Source: Dictyobacter vulcani
Lineage (GTDB): Bacteria > Chloroflexota > Ktedonobacteria > Ktedonobacterales > Ktedonobacteraceae
Direction of reading: 5' to 3'
DNA length: 64,000 bases
NCBI RefSeq assembly: GCF_008974265.1
Contig: NZ_BKZW01000005.1
Coordinates: 143,823-207,822, forward strand
Positions 27,579 to 36,598 of the stretch are shown piece after piece (position 1 is the stretch's first letter; each line of letters opens with the position of its first letter). Under the pieces are notes generated by a model, which was not told the DNA's origin, ran no database searches, and saw only the letters and a program-made list of their open reading frames with translations. A program made the position numbers and the translations under genes.

Positions 27579-28682
27579 ATGTCAATTGTTGAGGTAGAAC
27601 ATTTAGCCAAGACTTTCCGGAGTCGGGAACGTGCCTCCGGCATTGCCGAGAGTATGCGCTCGTTTGCGCGGCCACGCTATCGTACCCGTGAGGCTGTGAA
27701 GGATATGAGCTTTTCTCTGGAGGCTGGTGAGGTGCTGGCCTTTATCGGGCCAAACGGAGCCGGGAAAAGCACCACCATTAAGATGTTGACCGGCATTCTC
27801 TATCCCACGTCTGGTAATGTACGTGTGCTTGGATTTACGCCCTGGCAGCAGCGACACCAGCTGGCGTACCAGATCGCCAGCGTGTTTGGCCAGAAATCCC
27901 AGCTCTGGTATCACCTGCCGCCACAGGATACCTTCAATCTGCTGGCGCGCATTTACGAGCTGGATATGAACGAGTATCGCAAACGCCGTGACTTTCTGAT
28001 CGATGTCTTTGATATCGCGGACTATATCCGCACGCCGGCACGTAAGTTGAGTCTGGGTGAACGCATGCGTTGTGAACTGGCTGCGACCTTTCTGCATAAG
28101 CCGCGCATTGTCTTCCTGGATGAACCGACGATTGGTCTGGATGTTATTGCCAAACAGCGTATCCGCGATCTCATCGCCCAGCTGAATGTAGAGGAGGGCG
28201 TAACGATTTTATTGACCTCTCATGACGCAGGAGACGTGGAGCAGGTCTGTCGACGGGCGATAGTCATCAATCACGGTGAGATCATCCTGGACGAGTCGGT
28301 CGCGACCCTCAAAAGCCATTATCTCAAGGCCAAGACCATTGACCTGCAATTGGCCGGGACCGTTGAAGAATTGCTCACAAACGAGGCAGGAGATCAGCAA
28401 TCGCGCCTGAAGCTACAGTTATCCACCCCTGAATTGGACCGGGAAGGGATCCAGGTTCTCAAGGCGCAGGGCCATAGTTTGCGCCTGGAAGTCGATACGG
28501 ACCGCTGTCCGCTGGAGCCGGTGATCGCGTCCATCATGCAGCAGCAGCACATTCTGGATATGACGATCTCGGATCCTCCGATGGAGACCATTATTGCCGC
28601 CATCTATGGCAGCCAGGGTACGGTGGATAATAGCATTCCGTCTCCTGCCGCGGTCGAGAGTGCCGGCCTGCTGGCGGAATAG
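27579..28682 (+). CDS. ABC-2 type exporter, ATP-binding subunit
   Basis: The start is ATG 27579, with AAGGAG 7 nt upstream; ATG 27573 is too close to it. The 367-residue protein has Walker A GPNGAGKST, a Q-loop FGQKSQLWYHLP, signature LSLGERMR, Walker B RIVFLDEPTIGLD and the switch His in TSHDAGDVE. An accessory C-terminal domain follows (about 240-345). The FGQKSQLWY Q-loop is typical of the subgroup paired with ABC2_membrane_6 permeases, and two such permeases follow directly. Exported substrate unknown (drug, peptide or polymer). Confidence 0.93.
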   Translation: MSIVEVEHLAKTFRSRERASGIAESMRSFARPRYRTREAVKDMSFSLEAGEVLAFIGPNGAGKSTTIKMLTGILYPTSGNVRVLGFTPWQQRHQLAYQIASVFGQKSQLWYHLPPQDTFNLLARIYELDMNEYRKRRDFLIDVFDIADYIRTPARKLSLGERMRCELAATFLHKPRIVFLDEPTIGLDVIAKQRIRDLIAQLNVEEGVTILLTSHDAGDVEQVCRRAIVINHGEIILDESVATLKSHYLKAKTIDLQLAGTVEELLTNEAGDQQSRLKLQLSTPELDREGIQVLKAQGHSLRLEVDTDRCPLEPVIASIMQQQHILDMTISDPPMETIIAAIYGSQGTVDNSIPSPAAVESAGLLAE

Positions 28683-28712
28683 GTGTCAGATTGATGAAAG
28701 GATGAATACTCT

Positions 28713-29573
28713 ATGCAAACAGAGGTAGCAACAGCACGCAGTGCGGGACTGATAACACGCCTCAAGCGACGTGTGCGGCTCTCCACGTTAAAATATCTGG
28801 CCATTTTACATGTGAGCATCTTAAACAATCTGGCCTATATTATGGAAGTGTTCTTCCGGGCATTATTGCTGGTGGTGCTGGTCTTTGTGTTGACCCAGCT
28901 CTGGACCACAACTTTTACCCTGCACGGGTCGCGGGTGCTCAAAGGCTTTAGTATTGCGGATATGATCTGGTATCTTGTGGCTGCTGAAGCCATCGCACTG
29001 AGCCTGCCGCCCCTCACCAGGCGTATTGATCAGGAGGTTCGTTCGGGACAACTGGCCTATCTATTGGGCCGGCCGGCCAGTTATGTGCTCTACAACTACG
29101 CGCATTATCTGGGTGAGCGCCTGGTGCGTCTGCTGATGAACATCCTGATTGGCTCTATGCTTGCGCTCGTGATGGCTGGTGTACCACACTTCACCTGGCA
29201 AGGCTTGCTGGCCTGGCCGCTGGTGGCCTTTATCGCCCTCAGTATCGATTTTGTGCTGCACTTTAGCATTGGTCTGCTGGCCTTCTGGAGTGAGGAAACA
29301 CAATCCTTCTCACTGATTGCGAGTCGGCTCACCCTGGTCCTGGGTGGCGTGCTGGCTCCGCTGGAAATTTTTCCGCAGCCATTACGCAGTATCGCGCAAG
29401 CCTTACCATTCAGCGCCATTCTCTATGGACCATCGCGCACGCTGGTGCATTTCGAGGCCGCGCGCCTGGGAGCACTGCTCATTCAGCAATGCCTGACGCT
29501 GCTGATCGGTACGTTTATTATGCTGACCATCTATCGTGTCGCCGTTCGGCGCGTCAATATCAATGGAGGGTAG
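28713..29573 (+). CDS. ABC-2 exporter permease 1 (ABC2_membrane_6 type)
   Basis: 286 residues with six predicted helices and a GAAAGGA ribosome site. YLAILHVSILNNLAYIMEVFF near the start and a central RSGQLAYLLGRPASYVLY segment match the PF06182 permease family. It starts 30 bp after the ATPase gene and 10 bp before the second permease, so the three form one operon and probably a heterodimeric pore. Confidence 0.88.
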   Translation: MQTEVATARSAGLITRLKRRVRLSTLKYLAILHVSILNNLAYIMEVFFRALLLVVLVFVLTQLWTTTFTLHGSRVLKGFSIADMIWYLVAAEAIALSLPPLTRRIDQEVRSGQLAYLLGRPASYVLYNYAHYLGERLVRLLMNILIGSMLALVMAGVPHFTWQGLLAWPLVAFIALSIDFVLHFSIGLLAFWSEETQSFSLIASRLTLVLGGVLAPLEIFPQPLRSIAQALPFSAILYGPSRTLVHFEAARLGALLIQQCLTLLIGTFIMLTIYRVAVRRVNINGG

Positions 29574-29582
29574 GAACACAGT

Positions 29583-30386
29583 ATGCTCAGGTTCAAACGC
29601 ATCACAGCTGAAGTCCAGTTGATTTTTGCCTACGCGCTGGCGAACATCCTGTCCGCGCTAGAATATCGTTCCGCCTTTATCGTACAGGTCATTGCCATGA
29701 TTGCCAACAATTCGCTCTGGCTCTTCTTCTGGTGGAACTACTTTCAGCAATTTCCATTGGTCAACGGCTGGCAAGGCACTGACATTGTGATCTTATGGGC
29801 AGTTGCCGCCAGTGGCTTTGGTGTCAGCGTCGCCATTTTCGGAAACGCGCGTCAGATCCCCACACTGATCATGAACGGTGGTCTGGACGCGTATCTGGGC
29901 ATGCCTCGCGCTGTCCTGCTCCACGTATGCATAGCCGCCACCGATCCATCGGCCTGGGGTGATATTATCTTTGCCGTGGGTGCATATCTCCTGCTGGTCC
30001 ATCCGGATCCGCTGCATATGGCCATCTTTATAATGCTCATACCGCTGACCGCACTCATCTATACCTCATTCATGGTACTGCTCGGCTCACTGGCCTTCTT
30101 TCTGGGAAACACCGAAGGATTTGCCCAGCAGCTTTTCGGTGCCCTGATCTCGTTCAGTACATATCCCATGGATATCTTCAACGGATTTGTACGTGTTATA
30201 CTTTTTACAGTATTGCCAGCAGGATTTGTCTCGTTTATACCATTACAACTCCTGCACCATTTTTCGTGGCCGTTACTGGGCATCCTGCTCGGCGCAGTCG
30301 CCATCTTTGCGCTTGGCGCAACTACCCTCTTCAGGACAGGCCTGCGTCGTTATGAGAGCGGCAACTTAATGGGCGCACAAATGTAA
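29583..30386 (+). CDS. ABC-2 exporter permease 2 (ABC2_membrane_6 type)
   Basis: 267 residues, six helices, same family as its neighbour. It has the pattern of an N-terminal ALEYRSAFIVQVIAMI helix, a GGLDAYLGMPRAVLLHV loop that would face the ATPase, and a C-terminal LRRYESGNLMGAQM tail. GGAGGG lies upstream of the ATG. Last gene of the trio; no terminator is seen, and a MITE-like element follows 10 bp after the stop. Confidence 0.88.
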   Translation: MLRFKRITAEVQLIFAYALANILSALEYRSAFIVQVIAMIANNSLWLFFWWNYFQQFPLVNGWQGTDIVILWAVAASGFGVSVAIFGNARQIPTLIMNGGLDAYLGMPRAVLLHVCIAATDPSAWGDIIFAVGAYLLLVHPDPLHMAIFIMLIPLTALIYTSFMVLLGSLAFFLGNTEGFAQQLFGALISFSTYPMDIFNGFVRVILFTVLPAGFVSFIPLQLLHHFSWPLLGILLGAVAIFALGATTLFRTGLRRYESGNLMGAQM

Positions 30387-30395
30387 GATAATATC

Positions 30396-30625
30396 GTAGT
30401 GGCAGCTTTCATGGCTAATACGTTTCACTTAAGGATTGAATGGCTGAAATGATAGCATGACGGTGAAGGAACACCTTCTCAAAGGATCAAGAGGGGTAAA
30501 ACGTGTAGGTTCGCTTTTCTTGATCCTTTGAAGTCACTGGGCCTCTGATCGGCTCAGATGCTTTCGTCAATCTCGTCCAGAAAAAGGCTTACGTGAAACG
30601 TATTAGCCTTCATGGCTGCCGCTAC
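30396..30625. repeat. MITE-like element, copy A
   Basis: A 230-bp non-coding unit with imperfect terminal inverted repeats of about 36 bp (GTAGTGGCAGC...CTAATACGTTTCAC at the left, GTGAAACGTATTAG...GGCTGCCGCTAC at the right). Its interior (GATTGAATGGCTGAAATGAT to GATGCTTTCGTCAATCTCGT) recurs at 33052-33363. It contains no ORF. Its right end lies 13 bp before the next gene. Confidence 0.7.
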
Positions 30626-30638
30626 GGGGAGAATGTTT

Positions 30639-31190
30639 ATGGGAGATGCTGAGCGCACTGCTGCCTTACGTGCGCGTGCTTATCGGGATCATATGAGTTT
30701 GGAGGAGGCCTTGGAACTATGTGATGCTCTTCCATGTGTTGAGTTTGAGACCTTGATTGGCCGGTGGCGTGGGAGCGAGATTTCTACCCGGCATCCACTG
30801 GATGGATTATTGGAGACCTTTGGTTGGTATGGCAAAGAGTTTATTGATCGGGATCATGTCCATCCGTTATTGTTCTCCGATCGCCCGGGACAGATTTTTG
30901 CCATCGATCCTCAGCGCTTGCCACTCTCTATCGGACTCAAATGGCGTTTTCTCCGCAACAAACTGACCCGCAAGGTGCTGTTTATGGTACGGTTCCTTTT
31001 GCAGACCAGACAGGCGAAAGCGCGTGTGCGCATGGTGGAGTATCGTGGGAAGGTCAGTGCTTCAATGCTCTATGATAACCTGCCTATCTGCGATACGTTT
31101 CGCCTTATCGATCACGATACCCTGCTGGGGATCATGGATTATAAAGGAATAGAGCAACCCTTCTTCTTTAAACTGCACCGCGACACATAG
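30639..31190 (+). CDS. GXWXG / DUF4334 protein
   Basis: Start set at ATG 30639, with GGGGAG 7 nt upstream; the in-frame ATG at 30612 lies inside the repeat. The 183-residue protein has the namesake motif GRWRG in FETLIGRWRGSEI, followed by HPLDGLLETFGWYGKEF, and ends in a DUF4334 domain (MVEYRGKVSASMLYDNLPI, then a terminal MDYKG...FFKLHRD). Such two-domain proteins are common in actinobacteria and Chloroflexi; biochemical role unknown. No signal peptide. Confidence 0.88.
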   Translation: MGDAERTAALRARAYRDHMSLEEALELCDALPCVEFETLIGRWRGSEISTRHPLDGLLETFGWYGKEFIDRDHVHPLLFSDRPGQIFAIDPQRLPLSIGLKWRFLRNKLTRKVLFMVRFLLQTRQAKARVRMVEYRGKVSASMLYDNLPICDTFRLIDHDTLLGIMDYKGIEQPFFFKLHRDT

Positions 31191-31260
31191 ACCTGGCTGG
31201 AGATGGGAGAGGCACTCTGTACCGCCCCCATCTTGAGGAAGAATTCCCCCTCCGATAGTT

Positions 31261-32460
31261 TTAGACCACGCCAGCGGCGCTCACGGCTGTGAAGCGTAAT
31301 GTATTGCCATTGCTCTCCTGGTGATTGACGTTGCCAAAAACAGATTGCCAGGAACCGTTGGCGAAGCGAATGGTGTGCCAGATGTTATCGACCCGATTAA
31401 TCGCGGTAACATGGAGTGCATTGGCGACATTGGCACAATCGACATCGGTGAAACGCAGTCCACTGGTAGTGCTTTCCTGATTGTTGACGTTGCCAAAGGC
31501 AGGAGCCCATGAACCGTCAGTGAAGCGGATGGTGTGCCAGAGGATGCCTGATTCAGCCACCGCTGTGACATGCAGGTTCCCATCAATGGTAGCACAGCCT
31601 ACATCAGTAAAGCGGAGGGCGCTGCCATTACTTTCCTGATTGTTGACGTTGCCAAAAGAACGTGCCCAGGAACCATCGGCGAAGCGGATGGTATGCCAGA
31701 GCGTACCATTCCTGTCAATTGCGCAGACATGGAGATTTTCCCCGCTGATCGCGCAATCGGTATTGGTGAAGCGCAGAATACTACCATTGCTTTCCTGATT
31801 ATTGACGTTGCCGAAAGCCTGTGCCCAGGAGCCATTGGCGAAGCGGATAGTATGCCAGAGGATGCCTGATCTGCTCAGGGCCGTGAGATGCAACTTGCTG
31901 CTCATGGTTCCCGCACAACTCACATTGCTAAAACGCAAGCTACCGCCATTGCTTTCCTGATTGTTGACATTGCCAAAAGCGGATTGCCAGGAACCGCTCG
32001 CGAAGCGGATGGTATGCCAGATGACGCCATCTGGAGCCAGCGTGGCGACGTGTAGATTGTCAGCGACGCCCGAGCAATCAACATCAGTGAAGCGGAGGTC
32101 CCTGCCATTGCTTTCCTGATCGTTGATGTTGCCGAAGGAAGATTGCCAGGCACTACTGGAGAGACGGATGGTGTGGTAAAGCTTGCCATCGGTGGCCCTG
32201 CCACAGGAATGCAACTGCGTTGTATTCTGAGCGATGTGTTGTATAGCGGATGATGGTTTCCAGTTGGATACCGCCGCCGCCGAAGCAGGTAGATGACTCT
32301 CTAAAAAGTTCAGTCCCATAATGCCTGTCCCGAGAGCAAGACTTCTCGTCAAAAGCGTTCGGCGAGCAAGCACCTGAGATGAACGCGCTGCACTGATCTT
32401 ACCTTCTTCAGGAGAGCTTTCTGTGCTTGTTTCCAAAGGAATATCCTCAGATAATGACAT
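31261..32460 (-). CDS. Tat-exported six-repeat beta protein (tectonin/PLL lectin-like)
   Basis: Start set at ATG 32460, with GGAAAGG upstream, giving 399 residues. A twin-Arg signal (ARRTLLTRSLALGTGIMGL) ends near ASAAA, so export of a folded protein is likely. The rest is six repeats of about 47 residues, each with a core LHVTAI..G..WHTIRFA.GSW..FGNVN.QESN..LRFTDVDC and a single Cys. Short beta repeats of this kind with conserved Trp and His form propellers in tectonin- and PLL-type lectins, so a carbohydrate-binding surface protein is plausible (inference). The DNA repeats are similar too, which suggests recent expansion. Confidence 0.8.
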   Translation of the reverse strand: MSLSEDIPLETSTESSPEEGKISAARSSQVLARRTLLTRSLALGTGIMGLNFLESHLPASAAAVSNWKPSSAIQHIAQNTTQLHSCGRATDGKLYHTIRLSSSAWQSSFGNINDQESNGRDLRFTDVDCSGVADNLHVATLAPDGVIWHTIRFASGSWQSAFGNVNNQESNGGSLRFSNVSCAGTMSSKLHLTALSRSGILWHTIRFANGSWAQAFGNVNNQESNGSILRFTNTDCAISGENLHVCAIDRNGTLWHTIRFADGSWARSFGNVNNQESNGSALRFTDVGCATIDGNLHVTAVAESGILWHTIRFTDGSWAPAFGNVNNQESTTSGLRFTDVDCANVANALHVTAINRVDNIWHTIRFANGSWQSVFGNVNHQESNGNTLRFTAVSAAGVV

Positions 32461-32712
32461 ATGAGCGCTACCTTTCCAAATCTCTTGTAGAGATTTTCCC
32501 TTTATCTTATGTGCTATTATGTGCACTATTTTTAGTGTACTGGTGAAGAAAAATAAAGCTCATAATCAATCCCGGTGCGTTCTATGCCATTTCCAGGTGT
32601 TGTTTGCTCGGACGCCAACGGGTCGCAGCGGCAAGGCCCAATATTTTTCGGTGAAGAGCTTTTATGGCTGCGAAAGATGTTGTGGAGAAAAGCCGCGAAT
32701 CATCCGTGGAGA

Positions 32713-32970
32713 GGGCGCCACACGCGGAGGCCAGCATGCGGCGTGATCATGGAGCGAGGGGCTCAACGAGCATCGCATGCCTGTGGCGCCTACACCGAGA
32801 CGGATCCTGTTTCGTGATCCTCTTCGAGAAGGATCCACGCGATCTCCCACCACGTTGCGGCGCGAGCAGGCCACGGCACACACGATCCCTGTAGGCGCCA
32901 CAGCACTGCGAGTCGTGCTTGCACGCTGGCCTGCGCAAACGCAGCAGGGCGGCCTCCGCGTGTGGCGCCC
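32713..32970. repeat. Nested inverted-repeat element
   Basis: Perfect 20-bp arms GGGCGCCACACGCGGAGGCC at 32713-32732 and the complement at 32951-32970. Inside are a second perfect pair (CTGTGGCGCCTACA 32781-32794; complement 32890-32903) and GGATCC-containing near-palindromes. GC-rich, no credible ORF. It lies in a 1-kb gene-free stretch (32461-33481) that is almost entirely repeat-derived. Confidence 0.65.
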
Positions 32971-33019
32971 ACTCGACGTACACGACGCTACGCTATATAG
33001 TCGGGTTATCTCCTTCAAC

Positions 33020-33435
33020 GAAAAGTATTGGGCGCAAGGCCTAATACTTTTCACTTAAGGGATTGAATGGCTGAAATGATAGCATGACGGTGAAGGAATA
33101 CCTTCTCAAAGGATCAAGAGAGGTAAAAGGTGTAGGTTCGACCCTTTGGGTCGATTCGAGCCTCCACGATACCCTCACCTCCGCAGGATCACGCAAGTGA
33201 AAAAGCGGTGAAGCAAGGCGTGAAGAGGCTTGCTCATGGTCAAGCACGGATATTATGCAGGCACGAATCGACCCAAAGGGTCGAACCTACCTGTTCGCTT
33301 TTCTTGATCCTTTGAAGTCACTGGGCCTCTGATCGGCTCAGATGCTTTCGTCAATCTCGTCCAGAAAAGGCTTACGTGAAACGTATTGGCGCAAGGCCTT
33401 ACGTGAAACGTATTGGGCGCAAGGCCTGCCGCTAC
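33020..33435. repeat. MITE-like element, copy B, interrupted
   Basis: Shares the interior of copy A (GGATTGAATGGCTGAAATGA; GATCGGCTCAGATGCTTTCG). Left end is a hairpin GAAAAGTATTGGGC/GCCTAATACTTTTC. The right end carries a duplicated GTGAAACGTATTGG unit. It is split by a smaller element at 33132-33290. Confidence 0.65.
33132..33290. repeat. Small palindromic-ended insertion inside repeat copy B
   Basis: 27-bp perfect terminal inverted repeats: 33132-33158 and 33264-33290, both built on GGTTCGACCCTTTGGGTCGA. Copy A lacks the segment at the matching site; GTTCG appears on both sides, which may be a 5-bp target duplication. Length about 159 bp, no ORF. Confidence 0.65.
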
Positions 33436-33450
33436 GGCTCGGACGTGAAC

Positions 33451-33477
33451 TGGTCGCAGCGACAAGCGTTGCCGCTT
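33451..33477. repeat. REP-like short palindromic repeat
   Basis: TGGTCGCAGC-GACAAGC-GTTGCCGCTT, preceded by GCTCGGACG, which also precedes the half copy at 32621. Related to copies near 8945 and 15697. Confidence 0.45.
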
Positions 33478-33481
33478 GTAT

Positions 33482-33925
33482 CTACGGGGGTGTTGTGCCG
33501 AGGTTTATGCGGCGATCGGCGAGGTTGGCGATGTTTTGATCATGGGTGACTATGATCAGTGTCTGGTTGTGTTGTTCGCGTAAGCTCTGGAGCACCTGGA
33601 GTATTTCGTTTCCCGTGGTGGGATCAAGGTTGCCGGTGGGTTCATCGGCCAGCAATACTGGCGGTTGATTGATCAAGGCGCGGGCAATGGCGATGCGCTG
33701 CTGTTCTCCACCGGATAGCCGCGCCGGACTATGTCCCATGCGTTCGGCTAATCCTACCTGTTCCAGTAGTTCCTGGGCGCGCTGCTTGAGGTTGAAGTCC
33801 AGCTTTTTACGATAGGGGAGCAAGGGAGCCATGACGTTTTCTAGCGCGCTCATGCCGGGTAAGAGATAGAAGAGTTGAAAGACGAAGCCGATCTTTGTGC
33901 GGCGGAAATCAGCGGCCGCGACGCC
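33482..33925 (-). pseudogene. MacB/LolD-type ABC ATPase, N-terminally truncated
   Basis: The frame holds the C-terminal two thirds of a lipoprotein/MacB-type ATPase: DFRR.KIGFVFQ (Q-loop), LSGGEQQRIAIARAL (signature), PPVLLADEPTGNLD (Walker B) and THDQ (switch His). Walker A is absent: upstream of about 33925 the sequence turns into part of a permease-like gene in another frame. The first in-frame ATG (33853) is inside the domain. It is therefore a remnant, probably joined to its neighbour by a deletion. Confidence 0.75.
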
Positions 33926-34274
33926 AATATTTATCCAGGTGGAGTAGTTGATTTTCTGCCGCTGGATCGATGGCTGTTAACAGGAATGGACCAGTATTTA
34001 CGCTGTTGAATAATTGCGAGCCAAATCCACAGGCAGTATAGGTGACCTGGATATGTTGTTTCGCTAATGCGGTAGCCTGAGCCGAATTGACCTTGAGTCT
34101 CTGCGGAATATCCGTATCTCCCATACAGGCGTTAAGCGCATAATAGATAGTATGCTCATGGTGTTCGGGCAAGGTTTGCAGGCCATTTGATGCTGTCAGT
34201 GTCCAATCAACTTGATAATAACCAGTTGAGAGTGGCATCGTTGAAAATTCCACTAATGGCGGTGGAATATTGAC
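33909..34274 (-). pseudogene. MacB/FtsX-like permease fragment (left of IS copy 2)
   Basis: A frame of about 120 codons ending GRR..GR at 33909. The stretch FLLTAIDPAAENQLLHLDKY resembles the extracytoplasmic domain of FtsX/MacB-type permeases, where a PxxE..L..LD motif is common. It is cut on one side by IS copy 2 and on the other merges into the truncated ATPase. Family call is tentative. Confidence 0.4.
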
Positions 34275-34390
34275 ATAAGCGTAACCCGCCGCAAGCCGCT
34301 GTGGTTTGAACCCAGGCGGATAGGCGGGTTTCTCGTGGGCTTTAGCCCTCGCTTGTTGCAATATCGTCTTTTCTCCTGTATACTGCAACA

Positions 34391-34801
34391 ATGGAAAAGA
34401 CGAGTACATTGCAGTATCAGCGTGACGAGCACCGCGTCCATCTTATTGTGTATCATCTCATCTGGTGTCCTCGTCGTCGCAAAGCCATTCTTACGGGTCC
34501 CATCAAAGAACGGTGTCAACAGATACTCGAAGAGAAATGTCTGGAAAAAGGGTGGAGTATTCTCACCCTGGCGATTCAACCTGACCTTATTCATCTTTTT
34601 ATCCGCGTCTGGCCTTCTGAAAGTGCCGCTGATGTGGTGAAAGAACTTAAGGGCATCACGTCCTTTCATTTACGAAGGGAGTTCGCCCCTATCATGAAGA
34701 AAATGCCTTCGACCTGGACCCGGTCCTATTTTGCCAGCACGGCTGGTGCAGTGAGTGCTGAGACCATTCAACACTATATCAATGCGCAAAAAGGAATCTA
34801 G
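34391..34801 (+). CDS. tnpA: IS200-type Y1 transposase TnpA (copy 2), HUH motif mutated
   Basis: 136 residues, nearly identical to copies 1 and 3, but the HUH motif reads LIH (QPDLIHLFI) because CAT became CTT. The first His is a metal ligand needed for DNA nicking, so this copy is predicted inactive. The Tyr nucleophile (QHYINAQ) is intact. Confidence 0.88.
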   Translation: MEKTSTLQYQRDEHRVHLIVYHLIWCPRRRKAILTGPIKERCQQILEEKCLEKGWSILTLAIQPDLIHLFIRVWPSESAADVVKELKGITSFHLRREFAPIMKKMPSTWTRSYFASTAGAVSAETIQHYINAQKGI

Positions 34802-34827
34802 CGGGGAGGAAGGGAGGGAGTCATCGC

Positions 34828-36341
34828 ATGGCAAAGGCAACGAAAACCATCACACAAGCAATGCAGTATCCATCCCGGTATGCTGCCTGGTTTACGACCA
34901 CCCAGGCATTGTTCAACACAGTGGCTTCCTTCTACTTTGAGGTCATCACAGCTCACGAGCAGGTGCTGTTGCTTTCCTCACACAAAGCCTTGCATGCCCT
35001 TGAGACATTGACCCATGCGACGGAAGAGAACCCCGATCCGGTGATGCCGCTCGATGCCATTGCTCCTCAGGTTCCTGCCCTCTTTCGCCGTGCCGCTATT
35101 CACGCGGCTCTTGGCTCCGCCCATGCCTTTGAGACGAGCTTGCAGAAGTGGCGTGCGCGCAAAGAGAAAGCGGCCCTCAAAAAGAAGCGTTTCACCGAGC
35201 ACCCCCGGTTCCCCCGCGGACCTGGAATCGGTCGCCGACGTTCTACAAGGGCCAGTGGAAAGGGCGCACTGCGTCCTCCATTCTTCTCAAGCTCTGGACA
35301 GGGGCGAGGTGGATCTGGGTCAACGTTCGGCTCTTGAGCCGTGACCTGCCCGATGGCTATGAGCCCGGGAGTCCGTCGCTGGTTCGCCATGGCTCACATT
35401 GGCGGTTGCATACCCCGGTCGAAAAGACCTTCACCAGTCCGGGGAAGGTGGCTGTGCAACTGGCTCATGCCCAGACACGCATCTGTGCCATTGATCTCAA
35501 TCTCGACCATCATCTGGCGGTCTGTACCATCCAAACAGCCGACGGCTCGACCGTTGCCACCACCTTTCTCAGTGGCGGCAAACGCGTAAATGGCCGTAGG
35601 AAGTGGCTGCTTGGTCGTATCGCCCGCAACCGTCGTAAGACGGGTATCCTGGCCGAAAACGAACCCGATAATGTGGCATTATGGGAGAAAATCCGTCATG
35701 TGGATGAGCAGGTGGCACACCTGATCAGTGCGCGCATTGTCCACTTTGCTCGTCAGCATCAGGCGAGTGTGCTGGTATTTGAACACCTGGGCAACCTGAA
35801 ACCCCAAAAAGGCCGCTACAGTCGCCGAGGGAACAGCAAACGAGCCTTCTGGATGAAGGGGCGTATATTCACCAATGCCAAATATAAAGCGTGGAACGAG
35901 GGCATGATCACGAGTCGGGTGAACCCGCGCAACACGAGCCGCGAATGCGCCCGTTGTCATGGCCTGATTGTGCGCTACCATGCCAAGCAGGGGCCCGAGC
36001 CAGCAGGCTACACCCCTGGGGCACCATTGGCCTGGTGTCCTGCGTGTGGCATGAAGGGCCATGCCGATCGCAATGCGAGCGTGGTCATTGGTCAGCGTTT
36101 GCGTACACGGGTTCACCATCAGGAAAAGCCTCGCGCTCCTCTCCTGGGTACAGGAGAGAGGGATGAGAAATCATCAGGTGTTGTCCGTTCCCAAGACGCC
36201 AACAGCAAAGGTGGCCCATCGCGCCGCCGAGCACGGAGGCACGGAACGGGCAAGGGGCATGGCACCGCCCATGAGGATCACGCCAGGATGGTGGCGCCCT
36301 CAGCTATTCCTCGCCCATTACCTCTGTTCAGTGAGTCATAG
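34828..36341 (+). pseudogene. tnpB: TnpB RNA-guided nuclease (copy 2), one base missing
   Basis: The best-preserved tnpB of the three. One base is missing near 35206 (CACCCCCGG instead of CACCCACCGG), after about 126 codons. Beyond it the frame is open to 36341 and shows RuvC-I AIDLNLDHH, RuvC-II Glu in VLVFEHLGNLK, the zinc finger CARCHG/CPACG and RuvC-III GHADRNAS. An internal start could express a C-terminal piece lacking the N-terminal recognition lobe. The intact ancestor would be about 504 residues. Confidence 0.85.
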
Positions 36342-36419
36342 CAACGCTATCTATCTCGAACAGTGGCGTACGCAGGAGTGGAAGAAGCCGCCGCCCCTTC
36401 AGGGCGTGCGGAGTGTCAC

Positions 36420-36539
36420 GAGATTGCAACCTATGTATATTTCTTCCTGCATGGCAGACGTGTCCAGCCAAAAGCGCCAGCGGCAGGCTCTATGAGCCCG
36501 AGCCAGCGTTTTACAAGTCCCAATCAGCGCTCCTTCCAT
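36420..36539 (-). pseudogene. Upstream part of the IS-split permease-like frame
   Basis: Directly right of IS copy 2, 40 codons from ATG 36539 run in frame into the fragment at 34274 when the IS is removed. The composition (several Cys, Arg, Trp) is not clearly membrane- or domain-like, so this could be flank rather than true coding sequence. Confidence 0.3.
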
Positions 36540-36598
36540 TCAAATCAGCAATTTTAATTCTGTCGTATTTTCCTTTGGGGGAGTGGGAGTTTTTTCCC

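Larger units (their letters stand above)
34275..36419 (+). mobile_element. IS200/IS605-type element, copy 2 (tnpA + tnpB)
   Basis: 2145 bp, same ends as copies 1 and 3, located 3' of TGAC (34271-34274). Joining 34274 to 36420 restores an uninterrupted minus-strand frame (codons ...Gly-Cys-Asn-Leu-Val-Asn-Ile-Pro...), consistent with precise insertion. Confidence 0.92.

Noticed and set aside
32575..33058. Several 60-130-codon frames in the repeat region 32.5-33.1 kb
   Set aside because: All run through inverted repeats on both strands and lack ribosome sites; they are by-products of GC-rich palindromes.
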